A DNA stretch of 64,000 nt from Shewanella eurypsychrophilus (lineage in GTDB: Bacteria > Pseudomonadota > Gammaproteobacteria > Enterobacterales > Shewanellaceae). The notes under the pieces are model-generated. The model worked only from the letters and a program-made list of their open reading frames with translations, searched no databases and was not told the origin of the DNA. Both the position numbers and the translations under genes were made by a program. The stretch spans positions 5,334,501-5,398,500 of the forward strand of contig NZ_CP045503.2 in the NCBI RefSeq assembly GCF_007004545.3, in the 5' to 3' direction. Below, one piece after another: positions 34,217 to 41,955 of this stretch. Within the stretch, counting starts at the first letter, position 1. Each line of letters starts with the position of its first letter.

Positions 34217-35734
34217 ATGCACAACAGACGAAATTTTTTAAAGCTGAGTGCCGGCGCCACCTTAGGTGGAATTGCAGCAGCAATACCCGTAGCAGCATCA
34301 GCCAGCGAATGTAAAGCCATCAATTGGGACGAAACCACCGATGTACTAGTTATCGGCTCAGGCTTCGCAGGCTTATCGGCAGCACTAAATGCTAAGCGCC
34401 AAGGCGTGGGTTCGGTGCTTGTACTTGAAAAAATGCAGGTGATTGGTGGTAACTCGGCGATCAATGGTGGCTGGCTTGCGATCCCAAAAAATCCAACTCA
34501 ACTAGCCCAAGGCGTGAATGATGACTCACCAGAAGAGTTAGTGAAAGATCAACTCATCTCCGGCCGTGGTATGCAAAACGAAGCGGCATTGCGTCAAATC
34601 GCTAACCGCGCTTTAGATGCTTACGAACTATGCATCGGCACAGGGGTTAAATTCCGCGACGGCTTCAACATTCAGGTCGGTGGACACAATAAGGCTCGCG
34701 CTATTCGTACCCAACACGGTACCGGTGGGGATATCACCACCAAGTTATATGAGGCAGGTGTAAAAGAAGGCGTTGAGTATCGTCTGCAGCACTACATCGA
34801 AGATTTCATTATGGATGGTCAGGAAATTATTGGCGTTAAAGTTCGTCAGAATTACCGTTTTCCCGATTTAAAAACAGGTAAAAGCATCTATATCAAGGCC
34901 AATAAAGCGGTAGTGCTCGCCAATGGAGGATTTGCTCGTAATTTAGCGCTACGTGCCGTCGTCGACCCATCATTGGATCCAAGCTTAGATTGCACCAATG
35001 CACTTGGGGCTACCGGTGAAGTCACCTTAACGGCAATGGCCCATGGCGCGCTGCCAGTACATATGAACCTGATTCAAACTGGTCACTGGGGTTCGCCAGA
35101 CGAAGGCGGTTTTGGTTGGTCAAATGCCCTTTTATCTATTGGCTGGCATCAAGGTATCTCAGTAAGCGTCCTAAACGGCAAACGTTATATGGATGAGCGA
35201 GCCGATAGAAAAACCTGCTCTGAAGCCATAATGAAAAACCGCAATGCCGATGGCAGCCCAGCCTATCCTGTCGTTTTCTTCAATCACGATGACTATATCG
35301 GCGATGACCGAGTAGTACGCGCCGTTCGTGATGAGATGGCATGGGAAGTCGATAGTTTAGAGCAGATGTCAAAGCAGTTTGATATCCCGCTTGCAACGCT
35401 TAAGCAAACGGTAGCCCAGTTTAACCAGCAAGTAGAAACACGTAACGACCCACTATTTGGCCGCAAGATGGACACGGCAGTAGAGCTCAAAGCACCCTTC
35501 ATTGTTTCCCGTATCTGGCCAAAAGTGCACTACTGCATGGGCGGCTTAAAGACAGATTTAGCGGCTCGCGTTATTGATGGTCGTTCAATGAAACCCATTA
35601 AAAACCTCTACGCCATAGGTGAAGTCACCGGCGGCATCCACGGTGAAGCACGCTTGAGCTCAACCTCCTGCCTAGAGTGTCTAGCTATGGGTATTGTCGT
35701 TTCTGAAACCATCAAATCTGACCTGCAGGCTTAA
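34217..35734 (+). CDS. Tat-exported FAD reductase of the fumarate reductase/flavocytochrome c family, second copy
   Basis: From ATG 34217 (AGAGGA upstream) the product is about 505 residues with a twin-arginine signal (NRRNFLKLS) and FAD motif VIGSGFAGLSAALNAK. Arginines remain in YMDERADR and EARLSS. As in the first copy, the fumarate-type HPT and Glu/Arg motifs are absent and LIQTGHWGSPDEGGFG stands in their place, and KVHYCMGG has HY instead of HH. The two enzymes share these changes but differ elsewhere, for example LSSTSCLECL against LGGCSTPECM at the end, so substrate range may differ. The cytochrome gene follows after 5 bp. Confidence 0.85.
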   Translation: MHNRRNFLKLSAGATLGGIAAAIPVAASASECKAINWDETTDVLVIGSGFAGLSAALNAKRQGVGSVLVLEKMQVIGGNSAINGGWLAIPKNPTQLAQGVNDDSPEELVKDQLISGRGMQNEAALRQIANRALDAYELCIGTGVKFRDGFNIQVGGHNKARAIRTQHGTGGDITTKLYEAGVKEGVEYRLQHYIEDFIMDGQEIIGVKVRQNYRFPDLKTGKSIYIKANKAVVLANGGFARNLALRAVVDPSLDPSLDCTNALGATGEVTLTAMAHGALPVHMNLIQTGHWGSPDEGGFGWSNALLSIGWHQGISVSVLNGKRYMDERADRKTCSEAIMKNRNADGSPAYPVVFFNHDDYIGDDRVVRAVRDEMAWEVDSLEQMSKQFDIPLATLKQTVAQFNQQVETRNDPLFGRKMDTAVELKAPFIVSRIWPKVHYCMGGLKTDLAARVIDGRSMKPIKNLYAIGEVTGGIHGEARLSSTSCLECLAMGIVVSETIKSDLQA

Positions 35735-35739
35735 TCACT

Positions 35740-36108
35740 ATGAACAAATTATTGTTAACACTTCTTATCAGTCTTTCTCTGTCTGGCGGTGCTATTGCGG
35801 GTGAGCTAGTGAAAATAAAAGGCAAAACTCAGGGCCGAACTAACCATGAATTCATCTATGAAGATGGCTGTCAGAGCTGCCATCAAGGTTCAGGAAAAAA
35901 GAATGCGACTGATAGCGCCTGCGTCGAATGCCATGGCGATATCAACAGTATAGAAATTGATGAGTCAAAGCTTGCTATCGAAGAAGCTAATCCGCACAAA
36001 TCATTCCACTACAACCAGGGCGCCAGCTGTTTAGCTTGTCATGGTGAACACGAGAAAAAAGCACCGGTATGCGCTGAGTGCCACCGTACCTGGTTCGATG
36101 TGATGTAA
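35740..36108 (+). CDS. Small tetrahaem cytochrome c, partner of second FAD reductase
   Basis: The 122-residue protein has a signal peptide ending near GGAIAG and four CXXCH motifs (CQSCH, CVECH, CLACH, CAECH). It resembles the haem domain of flavocytochrome c and the protein at 26447-26797. It begins 5 bp after the reductase stop, so both are made together. It should pass electrons to the FAD enzyme in the periplasm. The ending AECHRTWFD differs from the first cytochrome, suggesting partner-specific docking, though that is a guess. Confidence 0.88.
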   Translation: MNKLLLTLLISLSLSGGAIAGELVKIKGKTQGRTNHEFIYEDGCQSCHQGSGKKNATDSACVECHGDINSIEIDESKLAIEEANPHKSFHYNQGASCLACHGEHEKKAPVCAECHRTWFDVM

Positions 36109-36162
36109 CGAGTTCGAAAACTTAAACATAAAACACAAAAATACTAAAATACTAAATGGGTA

Positions 36163-37299
36163 ATGATGATGAAAAAATCCACCAAGTTCATGTTGTCGAT
36201 GGTGGCAACAGCGATAGCACTTTCAAGCTCTGCAGCCTATGCAGAAGAACAGGAAGACGGCATTAACATAGGCGGCGCCGTACGCGTTAACTATGGCTAC
36301 AAAGATTACAGTGAAGCCTCTAAAGACAAAGGTGGTGATCTCACTTTTGATATGGCGGCGATTAAATTTGATGGCAAGAAAGGTGACTGGGGCTTAGCGG
36401 CGGAATACCGCTTTACCTCAAGTACTGACTACATTAAATATGGTTACGGTATCTACAACATAGATCCTGAGTGGCAGCTACAGTTTGGTATTACTAAGGT
36501 GCCATTTGGTAACCGTGAGTTTATCTCAAACAGCTGGTGGTTCGGTCTTCCCTATTACCTAGGCTTTGAAGATGATCATGATGTAGGTGTTAAAGCCATT
36601 TATGAGAGCAATGGCTGGCATACCGATTTCGCTTTCTTCAAGAATGCCGAATATGGTCCAACCGAGAACAAGCGTTACTCTACGGATCTGTACACAGGTA
36701 CCATCAATGGCACTGAGTATAACAACGAAGAAACCAACCAGTTCAACGTGCGTCAAACCTACACGGCCGAGTATGAGGGCGGTTCCACCACTATGGGCGG
36801 GTCAGTTCAGTATGGTCAGATCTATAACAGCAAAACCGGCAACAATGGTGACCGTTATGCTGTGGCGCTTCACTTAGACAGCAGCTACCAAGGCTGGAAC
36901 TTACAGCTGCAGGCGATGCAATATGAATACAATGCTGCAGATGCTGAAGATTCAAACAAGATCGGTGTTTCCGTTGTTAGCTGGCAGTACGAGATCGCCT
37001 CTAAGGGTCAAGCTTATAGCGCCAATATCGCTAAGACCTTTACCACTGATTGGGGTAGCGTAAAATGCTACAACGACTTTGGCTTAATGACACCAGACGT
37101 TGATGATGACGATTACGACAACAGCATGCAAAATGTCACTGGTTGTGCCATCTCAGCAGGTCCAACATATACTATGGTCGACTTCGTCATGGGTAAAAAC
37201 ATGACCTTCTCAACCGCCAACAATGATCATGTGGGCCTGCCTGAAATGGGTGATGATTGGGACAAACGCGTCAATATTAACTTTGGCTACTATTTCTAA
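36163..37299 (+). CDS. Outer-membrane porin-like beta-barrel, third paralogue
   Basis: The protein has 378 residues with a signal peptide ending SSSAAYAEE, a barrel-like body and the terminal GYYF. It lies 54 bp downstream of the second tetrahaem cytochrome, probably in the same operon, and is followed by two hairpins. It is most similar to the second paralogue; many codons of the signal region are identical, so the copies are recent or kept alike by gene conversion. A pore for entry of the reductase substrate is the likely role. Confidence 0.82.
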   Translation: MMMKKSTKFMLSMVATAIALSSSAAYAEEQEDGINIGGAVRVNYGYKDYSEASKDKGGDLTFDMAAIKFDGKKGDWGLAAEYRFTSSTDYIKYGYGIYNIDPEWQLQFGITKVPFGNREFISNSWWFGLPYYLGFEDDHDVGVKAIYESNGWHTDFAFFKNAEYGPTENKRYSTDLYTGTINGTEYNNEETNQFNVRQTYTAEYEGGSTTMGGSVQYGQIYNSKTGNNGDRYAVALHLDSSYQGWNLQLQAMQYEYNAADAEDSNKIGVSVVSWQYEIASKGQAYSANIAKTFTTDWGSVKCYNDFGLMTPDVDDDDYDNSMQNVTGCAISAGPTYTMVDFVMGKNMTFSTANNDHVGLPEMGDDWDKRVNINFGYYF

Positions 37300-37315
37300 T
37301 AGCCATTGACGCTTA

Positions 37316-37347
37316 GGCAGAAACCAGATGCTCCCCCGGTTTCTGCC
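37316..37347 (+). terminator. Stem-loop after third porin
   Basis: GGCAGAAACC (37316-37325) pairs with GGTTTCTGCC (37338-37347), a perfect 10-bp stem, but only a mixed AT sequence follows. It probably stabilises the 3' end or gives partial termination. Confidence 0.55.
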
Positions 37348-37413
37348 ACTATTTATATTAGGATTTAAGCGCTTCAAACCAACCCAACTAATTCCTGCCT
37401 GCGTTTTTAATCC

Positions 37414-37438
37414 AGCCCTCTGTTGAGGGCTTTTTTTC
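37414..37438 (+). terminator. Terminator between third porin and DcaP-like porin
   Basis: AGCCCTC, loop TGTT and GAGGGCT are followed by seven T. The DcaP-like gene begins 24 bp later, so it needs its own promoter or read-through. Confidence 0.8.
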
Positions 37439-37461
37439 AACCAATTTTCAATTAGAGATCT

Positions 37462-38544
37462 ATGAAATCAATCACCACTTTGTCACTGCTAACGGCTCTT
37501 TTCATCACTTTTACCAGCAGCGCTTCCACGTTAACCGAAACTAACTATCAAATGGGAGGGTTCATTAAAGCCAATGCTCGTTATGTCAGTGGCAATATTG
37601 CTTTTCAAGATAGCTGGGCTGGCGGTGGAATAGTTGCAGAGGAGGCAAAGCGCACTCAGTTTAGCGCTCAGGAAAGCCGCTTAAACGTCAAGGTGACTCA
37701 TGGAGAAGTGATGGGATTTGCCGAGATAGATTTTGTTGGATCTTCCCAGGGTAACCCTATTATATCTAACTCCTACAGCCCTAGACTCAGACATGCCTTC
37801 ATTCAATATGAACATATTACTGCCGGACAAACCTGGTCAAGACTGGTTAATACCAGCACTTTTGCCGAAACGGCCGATTTAGGCGGACCTCTTGTCGGCC
37901 AAGCTATGGTGCGTCAGGCATTGCTAGGCTACGACATCGACAATTGGCAATTTTCTCTGGAAAACCCTTATACCTATGGCACTAAAAAACCATCGGATAA
38001 CGATGAAAAAAAGTGGATAGATACCAGTAACGACTATATCCCCGACGCTATCGTTCGTTATAACCAAAGTGGGGACTGGGGTAATGCATCACTATCTAGT
38101 CTATTTCGCTATTTAGACCCAGCCGACAGTGCTCAATTTGGTGTGGGCTTTTCGGTTGCGGCCAAAATTTATACATTTGGCAAGGATGATTTAAGAGTGC
38201 AGCTACACTACGGGAATTTAGGTCGTTATGTGGGTACCGACGCCGCTAAAGATATTATCAATGGCCAATTAGAAACGTCGACATCAATGATGTTTGCTTA
38301 CCGGCACTTCTGGAGTGAACAGCTACGTTCCAGCTTATTCTACGGCCGCACAAGTACCCAGGTAGAACAAACTGACCGCAACCATTTCGGCATCAATCTT
38401 TTTACCAACTTAACCAGAGAACTCGAAGTCGGTTTCGAACTTGGTCGCTATCAAATTGATGATGCTACACCAGAGTTTAATCCAATAGAGTCGCCTCAAG
38501 GAAGTTCCAACTACGCACAGCTCAGTGTGCAGTTTCACCTTTAA
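37462..38544 (+). CDS. DcaP-like outer-membrane porin
   Basis: The 360-residue protein has a signal peptide ending near TSSAST, a barrel-like composition and C-terminal QFHL. Segments YQMGGFIKANARY, GFAEIDFVG and GQTWSRLVNTSTFAETAD fit DcaP-type porins, which in other bacteria pass dicarboxylates or other small acids. It is unrelated to the three paralogous porins nearby. It lies between the third porin and the second cupin, so it likely widens uptake for the same pathway. Its own promoter is not obvious. Confidence 0.75.
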   Translation: MKSITTLSLLTALFITFTSSASTLTETNYQMGGFIKANARYVSGNIAFQDSWAGGGIVAEEAKRTQFSAQESRLNVKVTHGEVMGFAEIDFVGSSQGNPIISNSYSPRLRHAFIQYEHITAGQTWSRLVNTSTFAETADLGGPLVGQAMVRQALLGYDIDNWQFSLENPYTYGTKKPSDNDEKKWIDTSNDYIPDAIVRYNQSGDWGNASLSSLFRYLDPADSAQFGVGFSVAAKIYTFGKDDLRVQLHYGNLGRYVGTDAAKDIINGQLETSTSMMFAYRHFWSEQLRSSLFYGRTSTQVEQTDRNHFGINLFTNLTRELEVGFELGRYQIDDATPEFNPIESPQGSSNYAQLSVQFHL

Positions 38545-38564
38545 ATCGTGGCTTATGGTAAGAA

Positions 38565-38588
38565 TATTCGCGAGCCAGCTCACGAATA
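38565..38588. promoter_or_regulatory. Operator candidate TATTCG-N12-CGAATA, cupin copy
   Basis: It has the same 6-base arms and 12-base gap as 34101-34124. Here the repeat extends inward as TATTCGCGAGC and GCTCACGAATA, with one mismatch around a CA centre. CACGAATAAGTTTGC is shared with the reductase copy. Confidence 0.6.
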
Positions 38589-38610
38589 AGTTTGCTGCTA
38601 AAAACAGTGC

Positions 38611-38624
38611 GTGATCCAATTCAC
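38611..38624. promoter_or_regulatory. CRP-like site upstream of second cupin
   Basis: GTGATCCAATTCAC has the GTGA-N6-TCAC layout and is followed by CTTTA. It lies 41 bp (centre to centre) from the operator candidate, exactly as upstream of the second reductase. Confidence 0.5.
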
Positions 38625-38716
38625 CTTTACGCAACCTTTATCGTTTTATTGTTAGTTCAGCCCAAAAATAACAAGCACAATAGCGCAGCTTAGAGCTGCA
38701 TCAGCTAAAACAGGAA

Positions 38717-39460
38717 ATGATGATGAAACTTAAAATGATATTCGGCATTGCAGCAATAGCCTCAACGGCTGCAGTAGCTCAGGGTCCACAATGCGATCAC
38801 GCACAACTGCCATACCAGCAGATGACGCCAGTGCCATACGACAGCACGCCTTATTCGCCTCAAGACACTATGCCTGTTCAGTGTAGTAACCCTGAAGTAG
38901 AAGCCTATATCGCCGATTGGGAAGCAGGAAAAATTGATTTCAATAGCATCAAATCTAATAGCAGTATCGCTGCAGATCAGCAATTTTGTAAGTCATTAGA
39001 TGACGACGGTAATGTATTGGAAATTAAAGACTGTGATAAGTCAAAATCACCAGTCGGTTATATTTGGAAAGAACTTTCTGACAGCCCTGTTGTTATCGGC
39101 ATCACAGATGGTGGCAAGTCAGATCACGCACCGCATTTCCACGGTCAACCAGAGTGTTATTACGTGGTTACCGGTGGCAGCAAAACACTGGCAGACAATA
39201 AGTTTCAGTCTCTTAACCTAGGTCAGTATTTTTACATTCCTGGCGCCACTATTCACAACACACCGATCATGAGCGATAAAGGCTTAGGTGTAATGTACTG
39301 GTATCCAAACAACGCACACTTTAATGGCTTTAAGTACTACTGGCGTAAAGATGTGAAGAATCTGCGCGTTGCAGAAGAAGCATTCGATCGTGTCGATGAG
39401 ATCCGTAAGCGCGATCTAAACTTAGGTCCATATGGCACTAACGAGAAAGTATTCAAGTAA
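38717..39460 (+). CDS. Exported cupin with DMSP-lyase-like metal motif, second copy
   Basis: The 247-residue protein has a signal peptide ending near AAVAQ and a cupin core HFHGQPECYYVVTGG (near 139-153) matching HxHxxxExYxxxxG; the second motif YFYIPGATIHNTP holds the fourth metal ligand (His near 180). It is a distant paralogue of 26886-27629, sharing WKELxDxPVVIG-type and SIKSN/NIKSN segments. The gene stands alone behind the same operator and CRP-like pair as the second reductase, so it is probably co-regulated. Cleavage of DMSP or a similar precursor to an unsaturated acid is the favoured reading, unproven. It begins with three ATG codons after AGGA. Confidence 0.72.
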   Translation: MMMKLKMIFGIAAIASTAAVAQGPQCDHAQLPYQQMTPVPYDSTPYSPQDTMPVQCSNPEVEAYIADWEAGKIDFNSIKSNSSIAADQQFCKSLDDDGNVLEIKDCDKSKSPVGYIWKELSDSPVVIGITDGGKSDHAPHFHGQPECYYVVTGGSKTLADNKFQSLNLGQYFYIPGATIHNTPIMSDKGLGVMYWYPNNAHFNGFKYYWRKDVKNLRVAEEAFDRVDEIRKRDLNLGPYGTNEKVFK

Positions 39461-39464
39461 TAAC

Positions 39465-39495
39465 TAAAAGCGGCCGAGATACTCGGCCGCTTTTA
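39465..39495. terminator. Bidirectional terminator after second cupin
   Basis: TAAAAGCGGCCGAG and CTCGGCCGCTTTTA form a perfect 14-bp stem with an ATA loop between convergent genes. Confidence 0.9.
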
Positions 39496-39496
39496 A

Positions 39497-40693
39497 TTAA
39501 AACGCCTCATTGACGTTAAAATAGAACCCTGAATCTCCATCGCCAAATCCCATGTCTAGCCTGAGATTCACATTTGGCTTCACTTCGAAACGATATCCTA
39601 TACCGACATTGGGTAAGAGCTCATCGGCACTAAACTCGCTAATCTCACTCGCAATGGTGCCCGCCCCAGCCCAAAACACCATGCCGTGCCGACCCGGTAA
39701 ATTTAATCGATATTCGGCCTGAGTTAACAACATCTGCTTATCTCGATAGCGACCCGACGTATATCCTCTAAGATGACTGCCTCCCCCAAGCTTAGACAGC
39801 TTATCCCAAGGAACATCCCCCTGGGTAAAGCGCCCATGAAGCTGCCAGGCAATCACATCGCCACTGTTACCTACAGGTAGATATTCACTATAGAGAAAAC
39901 TCTGCGATTCGAAATCCGTTTTCCCTCCTAGCGCCTGCCGATACCAGGCGGCATCGAGCTGTAAAATACGACCTTTTGATGGGTTCAGTACAGTGTCACG
40001 CGTGTCGTAATTGATCATGATGTTGATGCCGACACTTCTAGAGTCCTTTTCTAAAATCTCAGTCTCAATGTCAGACTCTAACAGGTCGATATTGCTGGCT
40101 TGTGCATAGCTAAAATCAAAGCCTGCACCGATAAAGCTAGTTTCAGAAAGCCGTTCTAGCCACATAGGACGTAACGAGAACTGCCTATTATTGAAATCAC
40201 TGCGATTGCCATCATCATAGTTATCTTGATAACCCACCCCATAGAAGACATCAGGTGCATCGGCGATTTCAGCGTCCAGATAGAATCTACGTTGATCTTG
40301 ATGTAGGAAAGTCTTGTTCGCGACAGTCACCCCCAAGGCGCCATTGGTTGAGGCGAAGCCATTGATCACCAATGATGATAACTGAGTCAGCTCATCATTG
40401 GGATCGACGCGATAGAGACCTATAGCGGAAAGGCCGATACCTAAATCCATCTCTGGATTATAAAAAGGACCAGGTAGAAAACTAAAGTCGATCAGTTTAT
40501 CTGGGTCGAACTCACCATCTGCACCTAAGTTATCCAGAAAGTTATCTATCCAGCTCGGTTCGTCGACAGGCTCTTGCTTGAACGTTCCATCAAGCTTAAC
40601 TCCCGCGTCACTATGAGCTTCTTCAGCAAAGACCGAAAATGTAAGCAGGATGAGCAAAACTAAAGAAGGGCTAAACCATTTAGAATTAACCAT
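39497..40693 (-). CDS. Omp85-superfamily surface antigen-type outer-membrane protein
   Basis: The product (398 aa) has a signal peptide ending near VFAEE and a C-terminal barrel of the bacterial surface antigen (D15/Omp85) type: YDTRDTVLNPSKGRILQLDA, GGGSHLRGY and GIGYRFEV are typical. No POTRA domains are evident; the N-terminal region is short and acidic. It ends in NVNEAF with a terminal Phe. The gene is the last of a three-gene operon in which each start overlaps the preceding stop by one base (TAATG). The function is unknown; relatives lacking POTRA may insert or transport lipids or proteins. Confidence 0.78.
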   Translation of the reverse strand: MVNSKWFSPSLVLLILLTFSVFAEEAHSDAGVKLDGTFKQEPVDEPSWIDNFLDNLGADGEFDPDKLIDFSFLPGPFYNPEMDLGIGLSAIGLYRVDPNDELTQLSSLVINGFASTNGALGVTVANKTFLHQDQRRFYLDAEIADAPDVFYGVGYQDNYDDGNRSDFNNRQFSLRPMWLERLSETSFIGAGFDFSYAQASNIDLLESDIETEILEKDSRSVGINIMINYDTRDTVLNPSKGRILQLDAAWYRQALGGKTDFESQSFLYSEYLPVGNSGDVIAWQLHGRFTQGDVPWDKLSKLGGGSHLRGYTSGRYRDKQMLLTQAEYRLNLPGRHGMVFWAGAGTIASEISEFSADELLPNVGIGYRFEVKPNVNLRLDMGFGDGDSGFYFNVNEAF

Positions 40694-41955
40694 TATTTAG
40701 ATCCTCGCTGATGTGCGTCTAGTTCAGCCCTATCAATTTGAGCATCATATTTAGCTATCTCTTTGAAAGATTCACTAGTAAAGCCATTAATCCATAACGC
40801 TTCAGGAACATGCTTGAAGCTCGCCTTATGTTTATCTCCTACAAATAACCATTGCTGAGCAACCTTATCGATTTCTATATCGTGAATAATAGAAGGGAGA
40901 GAGAGTGACTTGGGCGAATCAGACATATTTGGTAATGCAGATAGAAGCTCACCGTGAGAAGACTGCTCAATCAACTCCTTGCCAATAAGATAAGGAGCTT
41001 GTTCATCACCAAGTTCATAGTGACGCAGTAGCAGCATATACTTACTCGGTAATGCCTCGCTAGAGTCCCACCAGTGTCCGTCAATCGCATCAAACAGAGC
41101 ATTCGTCTGCGCTTTAGAAACCGGACGCAACCAGGCCAATGTCGCATGTAACCAGCTGGTCATATGCTGGTTATATAGCTCTCTGTTCATGGTGAGGTTA
41201 TTACTTAAAAGCGCAGTGGCAATCTTAGCGCCTAACATATTTGAGTAGAGGTCTTCGGGTGAATAGGCCGATACCTCCTCGGACCAAGGAAGCCAAGTAC
41301 GATAACCGTGCCACTGAGCCACTTCATGGGCTTCGGCCACAAAATAAGCCAGGCGGGCAGCGATATTAGCCGCCACTTCCTGTCGTTGTTTGATGCTTAG
41401 GTGATTGGTCTCAAACGCCGATAACTGGATATACCTAGGTCCAATCTCAACTGGCAGCTCTATGCGAGCCTCTTGCCCAAGCTGGCTATAAATTTGATAG
41501 AAGAGTGCCACCGCATTATCGGCAGTATCACGCACATGAGCTAGATCAATAAAGCCACCTAGCTGGGTATAAATAATGCCATTATTCTCACCGCCTCGAC
41601 GACCAGTAGGTGTGCCCTTTTGGTGACTGAATGTACCCGCTTCATAGGCATGGGGACCTATGTCCTCTAGGCTTACCGTGTTAGCTAGTCGATAAAAGGG
41701 AACTGGGATGGAAGCCACTGTCACCTTCTGCGCCGTACCAAAGGCACAACAAGGCCTTACAGCCTTAGGCATACCAGCATTGGTGAATTCGTGTAACTCC
41801 ACTTCACTCACAATGGCAGGATCTGGCTGTTCATCTAGTGCCGCTGCCACAGCAAGCTCAGTAGGATTGGCCCTTATCTGCCAGTCTCTACTGCTACAAG
41901 CGGCAAGAGCACAGATGCAGATGACAATACTCAACGACTTTAGGATGACTTTCAT
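40693..41955 (-). CDS. DUF4056 family lipoprotein
   Basis: The 420-residue protein has a lipobox (LAACSS, Cys20) and the DUF4056 signature around RPCCAFGTA, DIGPHAYEAG and GGFIDLAHVRDTAD. The family is found in envelopes of Gram-negative bacteria and its function is not settled; histidines in the AHVRD and EAHEVAQWHGY (near 195) regions could bind metal. It is translationally coupled to both neighbours by one-base overlaps, so the three proteins probably work together at the outer membrane. Confidence 0.72.
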   Translation of the reverse strand: MKVILKSLSIVICICALAACSSRDWQIRANPTELAVAAALDEQPDPAIVSEVELHEFTNAGMPKAVRPCCAFGTAQKVTVASIPVPFYRLANTVSLEDIGPHAYEAGTFSHQKGTPTGRRGGENNGIIYTQLGGFIDLAHVRDTADNAVALFYQIYSQLGQEARIELPVEIGPRYIQLSAFETNHLSIKQRQEVAANIAARLAYFVAEAHEVAQWHGYRTWLPWSEEVSAYSPEDLYSNMLGAKIATALLSNNLTMNRELYNQHMTSWLHATLAWLRPVSKAQTNALFDAIDGHWWDSSEALPSKYMLLLRHYELGDEQAPYLIGKELIEQSSHGELLSALPNMSDSPKSLSLPSIIHDIEIDKVAQQWLFVGDKHKASFKHVPEALWINGFTSESFKEIAKYDAQIDRAELDAHQRGSK

